A model generated the notes under the pieces. It saw only the letters and a program-made list of their open reading frames with translations. It was not told where the DNA came from and did not search any database. Shown piece by piece: positions 9,222 through 17,089 of a DNA stretch of 64,000 nucleotides (position 1 is the first letter of the stretch; each line of letters starts with the position of its first letter). The position numbers and the translations under genes are program-made. This DNA comes from CALCCV01 sp964388665. Lineage in GTDB: Bacteria; Bdellovibrionota; Bdellovibrionia; Bdellovibrionales; Bdellovibrionaceae. The stretch covers positions 67,322-131,321 of the forward strand of contig CAYMBJ010000001.1 in NCBI GenBank assembly GCA_964388665.1. The letters are read 5' to 3'.

Positions 9222-9333
9222 TCGCCAATGGCAACACTATTTTTTATCGCACTCATCAATGAGTCAGCGTCGCTTGATTTTGTGGGTGAGTTAAGATGTT
9301 ACCAAATGTTTCGAGTGGAATGAAATTTAGAGC

Positions 9334-9409
9334 GCGGGAGTAGCTCAGTTGATAGAGCGATGCCTTGCCAAGGCATAGGTCGCGGGTTTGAGTCCCGTCT
9401 CCCGCTCCA
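9334..9409 (+). tRNA. tRNA-Gly (anticodon GCC)
   Basis: 76-base cloverleaf including encoded CCA. The acceptor stem GCGGGAG pairs with CTCCCGC. The anticodon stem is ATGCC/GGCAT around loop TTGCCAA, with anticodon GCC at 9367-9369. The T-arm GCGGG-TTTGAGT-CCCGT is present, with discriminator base T and CCA at 9407-9409. It closely matches bacterial tRNA-Gly(GCC). No tRNA partner is next to it. Confidence 0.97.
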
Positions 9410-9446
9410 GATTTACCCACAGCAGATTCATATTTAGGGGCCATTC

Positions 9447-10283
9447 TTACCAAGCTTCGTAGGATGCTTGGCTCTCAATTTCATTTTCAAGTTCGTCAGG
9501 AAGTCTTGCAAAGAAATCAATTCCTGTCGCAGCTTCAACTTGGTCCACAGTTCTGACATAGGCCCGCAGTGACGAGTCTGAGTGATTTTGCGGAATTAGA
9601 AATCCTATGGCCTTTGCCTTAGTGCCATTCAGTACCATGAGAACCTTATAATACATTCGCGGAATTGAGATGTCCGTATTCGGGAGTTTAGGGAGGTCAG
9701 CTTCCAAGACGGCTCCTGTGGTCACATAGATTTCGTCATATTTTTTTGCAAACGCCCGCACTAGCCTCTCTAGCTTGGCCCAAATTCCAATGTTATAGAA
9801 CATTTTCATCGGCGCGATGTTGCTCATCCAGAAGGAATCCGACATTGCATACGTTGACCATTCCATATCCCTGGCCGGCGCGAGGTGGCCGCGTTGGTAA
9901 CCCGATCCGCCGTACTCTTCGGGAGAGGCGCTGGGTGGATCAAAAGCAAAGTCAGTTTTAAATTCCTCATCGGCGCGATCAGCCACTCGATGATTCACTT
10001 CCGCTTTGGTCAGCACATAGGATACCCACGGGGAGATGTGATTCTTTGCATCCAGAGCCAGCGTATAGCCTGTGCGGTAGACAATCTGTTCGGTGTCGCG
10101 AAATTCAGGAAGCGCCAGTTCTTCTGATGCAAGTTGATTTGATGGCAGTCTGTCTAAAGCCGGTTTGTCAACTGCCAGTTTATCCACTGCCAGAGACGAG
10201 AGAGGCAAAAGAAGCACAGCCAAAATGGCTGTTGAAACAAACCTAATAAACGATAAAAAAGCTTCTTGATTTTTATTGTTCAT
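9447..10283 (-). CDS. Secreted non-specific DNA/RNA endonuclease (NucA/NUC1 family)
   Basis: 278 residues when started at the ATG at 10281-10283, which has a GGGGGA box six bases upstream; a longer reading with a TTG start lacks a binding site. Residues 1-34 form a signal peptide (FVSTAILAVLLLPLSSLA). An imperfect repeat (AVDKLAVDKPALDRLPSN) follows. The catalytic core is GYQRGHLAPARDM, the DRGH motif with Q in place of D, and the Mg-binding asparagine lies in SNIAPM. The family degrades DNA and RNA without sequence preference; here probably outside the cytoplasm, for example on prey or environmental nucleic acid. Its start codon and ribosome binding site lie in a perfect hairpin (see 10282-10322). 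Confidence 0.9.
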   Translation of the reverse strand: MNNKNQEAFLSFIRFVSTAILAVLLLPLSSLAVDKLAVDKPALDRLPSNQLASEELALPEFRDTEQIVYRTGYTLALDAKNHISPWVSYVLTKAEVNHRVADRADEEFKTDFAFDPPSASPEEYGGSGYQRGHLAPARDMEWSTYAMSDSFWMSNIAPMKMFYNIGIWAKLERLVRAFAKKYDEIYVTTGAVLEADLPKLPNTDISIPRMYYKVLMVLNGTKAKAIGFLIPQNHSDSSLRAYVRTVDQVEAATGIDFFARLPDELENEIESQASYEAW

Positions 10284-10322
10284 AAAATCCCCCACCTCAT
10301 TTTTCAGGCATGGGGATTTTAT
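10282..10322 (-). promoter_or_regulatory. Hairpin enclosing the nuclease ribosome binding site and start
   Basis: Perfect 11-bp inverted repeat: ATAAAATCCCC (10282-10292) and GGGGATTTTAT (10312-10322), loop of 19 bases. In the minus-strand transcript the 3' arm GGGGAUUUUAU contains the core of the Shine-Dalgarno box and the first two bases of the nuclease AUG. The folded RNA would therefore hide the start site. No U-tract follows, so it is unlikely to be a terminator. The loop also contains an unrelated 4-codon ATG..TGA frame. Confidence 0.6.
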
Positions 10323-10351
10323 CGGCAAAATTTTTTTAAAACTTTAAGAAA

Positions 10352-10383
10352 TAAAAAGCATTGCTCTGTTTCAAGACCAATGC
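10352..10383 (-). terminator. Rho-independent terminator after the PLD-like gene
   Basis: Minus strand: GCATTG.TCT stem with AGA.CAATGC (6 bp, one mismatch, 3 bp; 10358-10383), followed by a T5 tract (10353-10357). It lies 18 bases past the stop of the PLD-like lipoprotein gene and separates it from the nuclease gene. Confidence 0.7.
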
Positions 10384-10400
10384 AACATGTACTGTTTTGA

Positions 10401-13010
10401 TCAGAATATCTCTAGCAATGTATTGAAAGCATTTTGTTTGCGAACTCTTTCTTTGTCGGTGATCTTGCGACCACCATTATTGGAATCTGTTTGAGACAAG
10501 ATATCCTTTGTCTGCAGATAGAGGCTCATCATCACGTCGGAAACCAACTTGGTCTTTTTGTCCTTGAATTCGGGAGAATCTAAAGTGGCTTGAATCTTTT
10601 CTTTTGTCGCGTCGCTTTTGAAACGATTTGCCCAGTAAATAAGAAACTGATCTGCCTGCAGCTGAGTCAGAGCGACATTGTCCCGTTGCGTGATACGGCT
10701 CAATCTCTGATTGACGCTTTCGTCCACGCCTGGGCGAATCACCGTATCTATGTAGTTGCGAAGCGAGGTTGCCAAATCAGATGCGTTGGTTAAAAAGAAT
10801 CCGTTGTTTGTATCCATAAAATAGCTGCGTACATCTAGATTCATCGATCCAATAAGAACACTGTCCCCAATGATATTGACTTTTGCATGCAGCGAACGTT
10901 TCTTGGAGCTGCTCGCCTGTGGAACTTTGTATTCATGGTATTCAAACGAAAAGGGAAAGCGTTCACGATTGCCCTTTTCTGAACTCAATAGATCGTAGAT
11001 CGCTTTGATCTGGTGACCGGCTAGAATATTGATGACGTTGAGGTCAGTGGTTTCGATGGAGTTGGTGTAGATCTCCATTTTGAGTCCATTGCATCTCCAT
11101 CCTTGCTCACGACGAATCATCTTGCCGATCACGTCGACAAGGTTTGCTGAAAGAATCGTATACCCTTGATAAAAAATGGCCCGAGTTGGATTTTCTGGGG
11201 TGGCCCGAGGATCATTACAGGCCTCATGAAGCTTGCGTATGAGAGCATAGTGCATATTTTTTCCGGATTCGACTTCGCGCCCATCCGTTGCACCGTAGGC
11301 GCGCTCCTGAGTTCCGGAAAGAAAAGGCGTGTTTTCGACATAGTAGGTGGACATTTGATTCAGATCATTAGCCGTCAACGTGTCGGGCTGTCCCGAATGC
11401 AAGGTCTCCTTTGGCAAATTGCGAGCGCACTTTCCCCTTAAACTTTGGATCGCGGTATCTGAACTCAGCTCGCTGGCTGCGAATCCACATGCGCGAACAT
11501 TGTTGTTCAAATTGGTCGAAATTTTTGCCACAGTCATGCGATCTGTGGGTGCTGTAACAGAATCAACCGCAGCATAGGGTGCAATCAGCTCGAGATCCTC
11601 TCTTCCATATGTCACTATCGGATTCTCAAAAATTTTGAGTTGGGCGTTAGCGATTTGTAAATTAGAGCCTTCCACCACCATGTCCACGTCCTTGAATAGA
11701 TATTTGTGTGTCAGATCTTTGTTTGAAGAGTGGTAAGAGTCTTCTATGTTTCGTCCTCCAAGCTGAACGAAACTGTCATCAACTGCAAGCAGCTTGTGGT
11801 GAGTGAAATCGGTAAAGTGCAACCAAGCCTCGCCACTGTCCCAGGACTTTCCTGTTAGAGGAAACAGTGCTGTCATCAACTGATAGACTGGCTTCGTGCC
11901 AGGAATGAATATGAGGGCTAGCTTGAGTTGAATCATAGACTGAATATCTCGTTTGACTTGGGCATCCACGATCAGTTTCAAAAACTTCATAAGGTCTCGG
12001 AGTTGCTGTTGCATTTCTTCAGAACTCGCACTCGTACCACTTGTCATCAGCCCTTTCATCTGCTCGTCAGTGATGCCGTTTCCTTCGGCCAAGGCGCTAA
12101 ATATCAAATCCTTATTTTTTCCGTACAGACCGGCAAAAAATCTCCGAGCATAAACTGACAATTCTGGGTCCTCTAGAAGCTCCATTCGCGAATCGTTCGC
12201 ATGCTTGGCAAAGAGTCTTTCCACGGCGGCAATCTTTTCTTCACGGCAGGTGCTGTTAATCGCACCTGCAAGATCGGTGATCGCCAAATTGATGGGTTGA
12301 GAGCATCTGTGGGTCATAAAGACAACGTCTTGAATCATCTCTTTACTAGGACCATTGTAGTATCTAACCTCGATGTTGCCTTGACCTTCGTCTTGCATAT
12401 AATTGAAAAGTGGTACGCGTGCGTAATTGGTGAAGAGATCTACAAGCAGTTTAACTTTCACACCCTGTTTGGCTTTTGCAATGAGCGCAGCTGATAGAAG
12501 AGATGACGTATAGTCGTCGGCATAGATATAGTATGACATGGTGATGTCATACTTGGCCGCCTTGATCGCATTGAGCTTTGATAAAAGAGCATCCTCGTTG
12601 TCTAAAATGACCTTTGCGGAACTGAGCTCGCCTGGGCCAACGGCAGCGGATGAGTAGCTACTCATAGCTTCTTCGCTGACTTTGGCCCAATTGCCATCGG
12701 GTCTTTCATTTTGCCCGGTGACCTTTTTTCCCCATGACGAAAGAGCCGAAAACCACTCTCCGACACTGTTAAACTGAGCTCCGGACTTGTCATTGGTGTA
12801 GTCATAGGAATCGCTCGGTGATCCGGCAGGCTTGCGAATCTGTTTCAAGTAAGATTCGAAACTCATTGCCCCATCTGTGCTGGCGCTGTTCTTTTTTTGA
12901 GTCGGCAAATGTGAACAGCCTGCCAGTAGCGTTGCGCCAAGAAACAGTATGGACGCGACAGAGGCTATATTTTTAGGTCTTATGTCAATTTTTTCACTAG
13001 TTCTTTGCAT
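10401..13010 (-). CDS. Phospholipase D/cardiolipin synthase-like lipoprotein
   Basis: 869 residues. Lipoprotein signal ends in LLAGC (Cys32). The first PLD half starts near residue 190 (ILDNEDALLSKLNAIKAAKYDITMSYYIY). Its HKD motif HHKLLAVDDSFVQLGGRN lies near residues 402-420, and the second, LHAKVNIIGDSVLIGSMNLD, near 707-726. Both HxK(x4)D signatures are intact, so an active phosphodiesterase or transphosphatidylase is expected, held at an envelope membrane. A helical region of about 130 residues (about 255-385) lies inside the first half and makes the protein much longer than standard cardiolipin synthases of about 480. Start supported by an AGGAGA box. Next downstream is a secreted nuclease. 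Substrate (phospholipid or nucleic acid) is not decided by the sequence. Confidence 0.88.
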   Translation of the reverse strand: MQRTSEKIDIRPKNIASVASILFLGATLLAGCSHLPTQKKNSASTDGAMSFESYLKQIRKPAGSPSDSYDYTNDKSGAQFNSVGEWFSALSSWGKKVTGQNERPDGNWAKVSEEAMSSYSSAAVGPGELSSAKVILDNEDALLSKLNAIKAAKYDITMSYYIYADDYTSSLLSAALIAKAKQGVKVKLLVDLFTNYARVPLFNYMQDEGQGNIEVRYYNGPSKEMIQDVVFMTHRCSQPINLAITDLAGAINSTCREEKIAAVERLFAKHANDSRMELLEDPELSVYARRFFAGLYGKNKDLIFSALAEGNGITDEQMKGLMTSGTSASSEEMQQQLRDLMKFLKLIVDAQVKRDIQSMIQLKLALIFIPGTKPVYQLMTALFPLTGKSWDSGEAWLHFTDFTHHKLLAVDDSFVQLGGRNIEDSYHSSNKDLTHKYLFKDVDMVVEGSNLQIANAQLKIFENPIVTYGREDLELIAPYAAVDSVTAPTDRMTVAKISTNLNNNVRACGFAASELSSDTAIQSLRGKCARNLPKETLHSGQPDTLTANDLNQMSTYYVENTPFLSGTQERAYGATDGREVESGKNMHYALIRKLHEACNDPRATPENPTRAIFYQGYTILSANLVDVIGKMIRREQGWRCNGLKMEIYTNSIETTDLNVINILAGHQIKAIYDLLSSEKGNRERFPFSFEYHEYKVPQASSSKKRSLHAKVNIIGDSVLIGSMNLDVRSYFMDTNNGFFLTNASDLATSLRNYIDTVIRPGVDESVNQRLSRITQRDNVALTQLQADQFLIYWANRFKSDATKEKIQATLDSPEFKDKKTKLVSDVMMSLYLQTKDILSQTDSNNGGRKITDKERVRKQNAFNTLLEIF

Positions 13011-13403
13011 TGAAATTGCTCTCCTTGGTTCAATTGCTAATTATCACCCTTTCTACGCTATGATATGTCAGAAGATTGTTCATTAGAGATGTATTCCCTG
13101 TGGCAAAACTAGACCGCGCCAGTAGGTCAGTTCGTGAGCTGCAATATTACTGATATGAACCTATGGAACACATCCATCCAATTGGCTTGATTGAATGCGG
13201 AAATTTTTGGATTTGGTGGGTCGTTTGGCTGCTAAGAAAAAAGTGCCTTATCTATCAGCGTTACCTGGTTTCTTTGATCTTGAGGGGCGAAGGCTATAAC
13301 ACCCTAAAATAATTACCTATATTAACTGGTTTCGTTACAAAGTGTAGCAGGTTTGTTGCTGGAAATGTTGACCCATTGTATAAGATGGCCCTAAAGGTGG
13401 GGC
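13011..13403 (+). promoter_or_regulatory. 393-base divergent intergenic region with a promoter for the regulator gene
   Basis: Between the minus-strand PLD-like gene and the plus-strand regulator. Just upstream of the regulator a plausible promoter is TTGCTG (13356-13361), 17-base spacer, TATAAG (13379-13384). This places transcription start near 13391, followed by AGGTGGGG and the ATG at 13404. No other gene or repeat is evident in the rest of the region. Confidence 0.5.
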
Positions 13404-14255
13404 ATGCAAGGGGTACAACGACCATTCATATTTAACGATTGGGACCATGTTCAGGTTTTAAATGACTTTTTGAATTACAAAAAGCGCTTGAATCCCAGGG
13501 TGTCCATAGAAATGATTGCCCGAGAATCCAAGGTTTATAAACGCCCACTGCTGTCACTGATTTTCGCAGGCAAAAGGAGTCTTACAAAAGACAAGATTCT
13601 TCCGTTATGCCGTGCGCTCGGGATGACCAAGCAAGAGAGTCAGTTTTTTCACTCCTTGGTCCACTTTAATCAAAGCAAGAGTCCTTCAGAGGCTTCCGTC
13701 TTTTTATCAGATCTCATTGCGCGAAGGCCCTTGTCGCCGACCATAGATGGCGATCGCAAGGTGTTGCTTAGCAAATGGTATTACATACCAATCTTAGAGT
13801 TTATCAAATTGCCGGGCTTTAAACCGGAACCCAATTGGATATCGGCGAGGTTTCGTAAAAAAATTTCAGAGAAGGAAGTCCGTGAAGCCCTGGCGCTGTT
13901 GCAGACCCTTAAGCTTGTGGTGCGAGAGGACAACAGATGGAGAGTTGTCGAAGACACTCTTGTCAGCACTCAGGACATGCCTTCTAAAACCATTCAGGCG
14001 TACCACTATGTGGCGCTTGATAGGAGCAAGGACGCTCTTCAAGAGGTGGCTATTGAAGAGCGGGAATTTTTGAGTGCGGCATTCCCTGTGTCGAGGTCTG
14101 AAATGGCTGAAATCAAAGAGGAACTCAGGCGCTTGTGCAAAAAATTGATCATGAATCGGCCGAGCCAATTGCCGGCAGATGAGATCGCTAGTTTAAACAT
14201 TCAATTTTATTTTATGACTTCAAATATAGGAGATCGAAATGCAAAAGATTCTTAA
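13404..14255 (+). CDS. TIGR02147-family putative transcriptional regulator
   Basis: 283 residues. The layout of the TIGR02147 family is visible. It begins with FNDWDHVQVLNDFLNYKKRLNPRVS, followed by a helix-turn-helix-like segment (IEMIARESKVYKRPLLSLIFAGKRSLTKDKILPLCRAL in two halves, about residues 35-72). The family middle part follows (LLSKWYYIPILEFIKLPGF, about 115-135, and a winged-helix-like VREALALLQTLKLVVRE). The C-terminal motif is YHYVALDRSKDAL. This family is abundant in Bdellovibrio and Fibrobacter relatives and is presumed to regulate an adjacent gene; its biochemistry is not established. It overlaps the next gene by 17 bases, so the pair is probably co-expressed. Confidence 0.85.
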   Translation: MQGVQRPFIFNDWDHVQVLNDFLNYKKRLNPRVSIEMIARESKVYKRPLLSLIFAGKRSLTKDKILPLCRALGMTKQESQFFHSLVHFNQSKSPSEASVFLSDLIARRPLSPTIDGDRKVLLSKWYYIPILEFIKLPGFKPEPNWISARFRKKISEKEVREALALLQTLKLVVREDNRWRVVEDTLVSTQDMPSKTIQAYHYVALDRSKDALQEVAIEEREFLSAAFPVSRSEMAEIKEELRRLCKKLIMNRPSQLPADEIASLNIQFYFMTSNIGDRNAKDS

Positions 14256-16179
14256 AATTCTGTCCATGGTCACGTTGATTCATCTTGTGGTGGCCTGTGA
14301 CCCATCACATTCACCAGCGCCCACGCCTGCGATGGGAGATCCGACTCAGGAAGGAGATGCGCAAACTGAAGGTGGAACCATCGTTGGCAATGGCGGTGAT
14401 GATGTGCCAATGCGTTTTACCTTACATGCGCTCAAAAGTTTTGATTATTGGAATCAAAAGAAGAAAGTTCAATATGAAGCCTACAGTTCCTGTTTAAAAG
14501 CTTTGCGGGATTCCGATGATAAGGCAAATCCTTGGACAGAAGAGGAGTGGCAAGTTTTGAAATTCGAAAAGTGTGGGCAGGAACCCTTGCCGAGAGTTGG
14601 ATTTTTTGAAAAGGCAAATGTTACCCTCAAATCGACTAAATTATTTCTATCTGAGAAAATTGAATGCAAAAGCTCTTCGTTGTGTGGAACCTCCTGGCAG
14701 TCTTTTCCCGAAGAAAGGAAGCTCTACCTGTCTCCTGCAGCTTGGTCGGCGCTGTCTGATCTCGATAAAATCCGTGAGAGTCTCTTGGCCTATTTGAGTC
14801 TGATGGAACCCTTTGCTGAGGGGACTCCAGATCAAAATCTGGTGGCTGAAATCCAACGAAAAGTGTTTCAAGTTGACTTCTCCATGGATACATTCCGCGA
14901 ATTCGTTGAACTTCGTAAGATGCGGATTATAGAAGAGGGATCTGCGACTATGTCGCAACCAGAGTTGATTGCGCACATGTCTATGGCGATGGACTGCATC
15001 CGACTTGTGGAGAAGCGATTCCCAAATCAAGTTGATATCGCTGAGATCAGTTTGGTCGAAATGGGCGGTTCTTTTACTTATCACCCTGGTGAAAGTAATA
15101 GTTATCTATCACCAGGGGTAGGCAGCGCGAGGGTTGACTTTGGTTATGAAATGTTTGTTGTTGATGGCGAGAGTGCCAACTTCAGGAGACAATATGGCAT
15201 TCGCACGACGCCAAAGAAATTGTTTTTGGGAAGAACGTCAACATTGCAGAAGTGTTACAACTCTGTGGTGGCTCTCGGGCTCAAAAACCCTCTGTTGAAC
15301 GAAAGCCCGCCAGTGCCACCACAGAAGACACAACTTCAGCTCCCAACGACCGGATCATCGGATCTTTCGATTGACTTCGTTAACATTTCATTAAAATCAC
15401 TAGAATACATCATTTCCCAACAGGAAGAGGTCGACGCCAGATACCGTCGGTGCATCCAGGAGGTGCGCCCAGCAGATCCAAAGGATTGCTCTCCTCCCTT
15501 GATTTCGGTGGAGCAGTTGGTGAAACTGAAAGAGATATTTCCAGCGATTGTGATTCAGGAAACGGATCAAAAGTTATGTGCGACAGATCGACCAGACTGC
15601 ACAGATCCAGAGTCGCTGACTTTGATAAATATTCCGAGCGAATCCAAAATAATCCTAAATAGACAAAAGTGGAGCGCATTGGATACGGAAACAAAAATAA
15701 GACTTGCTTTGCACGAGATTTTTGGATTGGCGGGACTCGAGGCCAACGAGTACAGTCTCAGCGCAAGATTTGCACCACTGGTGCACACGGAGGTTTTTCA
15801 TGTTGATTTTATGGCGGATGAATTGAGGAGCTTTCTTCTTGGTCGCAATATTTTTATTCGTTTTATAGGCGACTCGTATGATCAAAATCAATTTCAGGAA
15901 CGAGCCACGACATTGATGGACTGTCTCACATTGGTTGAACAGAGATTTCCACAAAGATTGGATCTGGGAATGATCTCTCTTCGGAAGGAAGATAAGTATT
16001 CAGAATTTAAAATTGCGAAGAACGCGACTGAAAAAATACTCAATATAGATGCATATTATGAGCTTGCGCCCGATTATACGCATCTTTTCAATCTCGGAAA
16101 ACATGTGCTCTATCTTGATGAATTAACTAGCCTCCAGCAATGCTACAATAAGGTTGTTGCTTTGGGCCTGAAAGAATAG
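14239..16179 (+). CDS. Lipoprotein of two homologous halves, unknown function
   Basis: 646 residues. Lipobox LVVAC with Cys20. An acidic linker ending in GNGGDD precedes the first half. Two copies of one module follow. In copy 1, VFQVDFSMDTFREFVELRK, then MDCIRLVEKRFPNQVDIAEISL and LQKCYNSVVALGLK (about residues 210-350). In copy 2, VFHVDFMADELRSFLLGRN, then MDCLTLVEQRFPQRLDLGMISL and LQQCYNKVVALGLK (about 510-646). Copy 2 has an ALHEIFGLAGLEANEYSLS segment before the module; copy 1 has the equivalent region without the HE pair. The gene starts inside the TIGR02147 regulator gene. No known family recognised; a surface or periplasmic role is inferred from the signal only. Confidence 0.75.
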   Translation: MQKILKILSMVTLIHLVVACDPSHSPAPTPAMGDPTQEGDAQTEGGTIVGNGGDDVPMRFTLHALKSFDYWNQKKKVQYEAYSSCLKALRDSDDKANPWTEEEWQVLKFEKCGQEPLPRVGFFEKANVTLKSTKLFLSEKIECKSSSLCGTSWQSFPEERKLYLSPAAWSALSDLDKIRESLLAYLSLMEPFAEGTPDQNLVAEIQRKVFQVDFSMDTFREFVELRKMRIIEEGSATMSQPELIAHMSMAMDCIRLVEKRFPNQVDIAEISLVEMGGSFTYHPGESNSYLSPGVGSARVDFGYEMFVVDGESANFRRQYGIRTTPKKLFLGRTSTLQKCYNSVVALGLKNPLLNESPPVPPQKTQLQLPTTGSSDLSIDFVNISLKSLEYIISQQEEVDARYRRCIQEVRPADPKDCSPPLISVEQLVKLKEIFPAIVIQETDQKLCATDRPDCTDPESLTLINIPSESKIILNRQKWSALDTETKIRLALHEIFGLAGLEANEYSLSARFAPLVHTEVFHVDFMADELRSFLLGRNIFIRFIGDSYDQNQFQERATTLMDCLTLVEQRFPQRLDLGMISLRKEDKYSEFKIAKNATEKILNIDAYYELAPDYTHLFNLGKHVLYLDELTSLQQCYNKVVALGLKE

Positions 16180-16194
16180 AAAGGAGGGGAAGTT

Positions 16195-16845
16195 ATGTCT
16201 ACAAAAAAAGCTTCATGGCTTGGGTACTTGTCGCTGCCGGGGATTGTGATTCCTGTAGTCGGGATTCCGTTTGCCATTGTATTGTTGATCTATGGATTCA
16301 GGCATTTTCGCGGGTGGGGTTGGCCATTGGTTCTCGCGAGTTCTCTCGCATTGAGTGGGCAGCTCTATTTTGCAAATGATATGTTCAATACGATAAATAC
16401 GCTCGCGAAAGGTGCAAGCAAGGATGACGATCCTAAATTTGCCCAGTCGGTGGATTCCGTGTTTGCAAACTCTTTGGCCGATCTCGTTGGCTCAATAGAA
16501 GTGTACTACGTACAGCATGGACATTATCCGTCACAATTGGATCAGTCTTTATTGGATGCTCTTCCCGAGCGAACGGATAATTTGACTAAGGAATCCGACT
16601 CGGGAGTGTCCATTAACAAAGGGTATTCAAGTAAAGTTCAATTCTCTACGAGCGTGCGTGGCGACCTGTTCTATATGTTAAATGAGGCCGGCAACGCCTA
16701 TTATTTGTTTCTCACAGGACCAGATAAAATTCCTTTTACTGCGGATGACATTTTGCCTAATATTGAGGATGGCGACCAGAGGGCGCAGGGCTATGATCCC
16801 CGGCCGCTCGATGAGAAGCATGAACAAAATGATCCTGTCATATAA
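16195..16845 (+). CDS. Membrane protein with GspG-like pseudopilin tail
   Basis: 216 residues, preceded by a near-perfect AAAGGAGG box. Two hydrophobic segments (about residues 10-33 and 40-58) are followed by a soluble domain. Its pieces recall the major pseudopilin GspG: LADLVGSIEVYYVQHGHYPSQLDQ resembles the post-helix AYYLDNGRYP region, and YYLFLTGPDKIPFTADDILP resembles the C-terminal calcium-loop region. There is no prepilin peptidase site of the usual form at the N-terminus, so it is not a standard pseudopilin. Third gene of the regulator-lipoprotein unit, 15 bases after the lipoprotein stop; a strong hairpin lies downstream at 16897. Confidence 0.65.
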   Translation: MSTKKASWLGYLSLPGIVIPVVGIPFAIVLLIYGFRHFRGWGWPLVLASSLALSGQLYFANDMFNTINTLAKGASKDDDPKFAQSVDSVFANSLADLVGSIEVYYVQHGHYPSQLDQSLLDALPERTDNLTKESDSGVSINKGYSSKVQFSTSVRGDLFYMLNEAGNAYYLFLTGPDKIPFTADDILPNIEDGDQRAQGYDPRPLDEKHEQNDPVI

Positions 16846-16896
16846 GGCAGAATCTGCCATGATCTCACTTTGATACGTCTTGGATTTCGGTGCCAA

Positions 16897-16922
16897 TGGG
16901 ATCTCTTTGAGCCGAGATCCCA
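16897..16922 (+). terminator. Hairpin downstream of the pseudopilin-like gene
   Basis: Perfect 9-bp inverted repeat TGGGATCTC (16897-16905) / GAGATCCCA (16914-16922), 8-base loop. No U-tract follows, so it may act as an RNA end-stabiliser or imperfect terminator of the three-gene unit. Confidence 0.4.
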
Positions 16923-17089
16923 GGCAGTCTATATCAAATTGATAGGTTTATCTTTTCGACTTCTTAAAATGAGATTTCTCTTTCAAACATCTAATTGGCG
17001 GCGGGCGCTGAAAAATTGCAAACTGGATAGGAGTTGAATTGCTTCTTTGATTTTGAATTTCTCTATTAGGGTCTCTTGGGGGAGTTGAT

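Noticed and set aside
9256..9453. 65-codon minus-strand open frame
   Set aside because: It is the antisense of the tRNA-Gly gene; the GDGTQTRDL-type translation is a well-known artefact of tRNA sequence.
10282..10322. Reading the inverted repeat as a terminator of the PLD-like gene
   Set aside because: No U-tract follows it on the minus strand, and a better terminator lies at 10352-10383.
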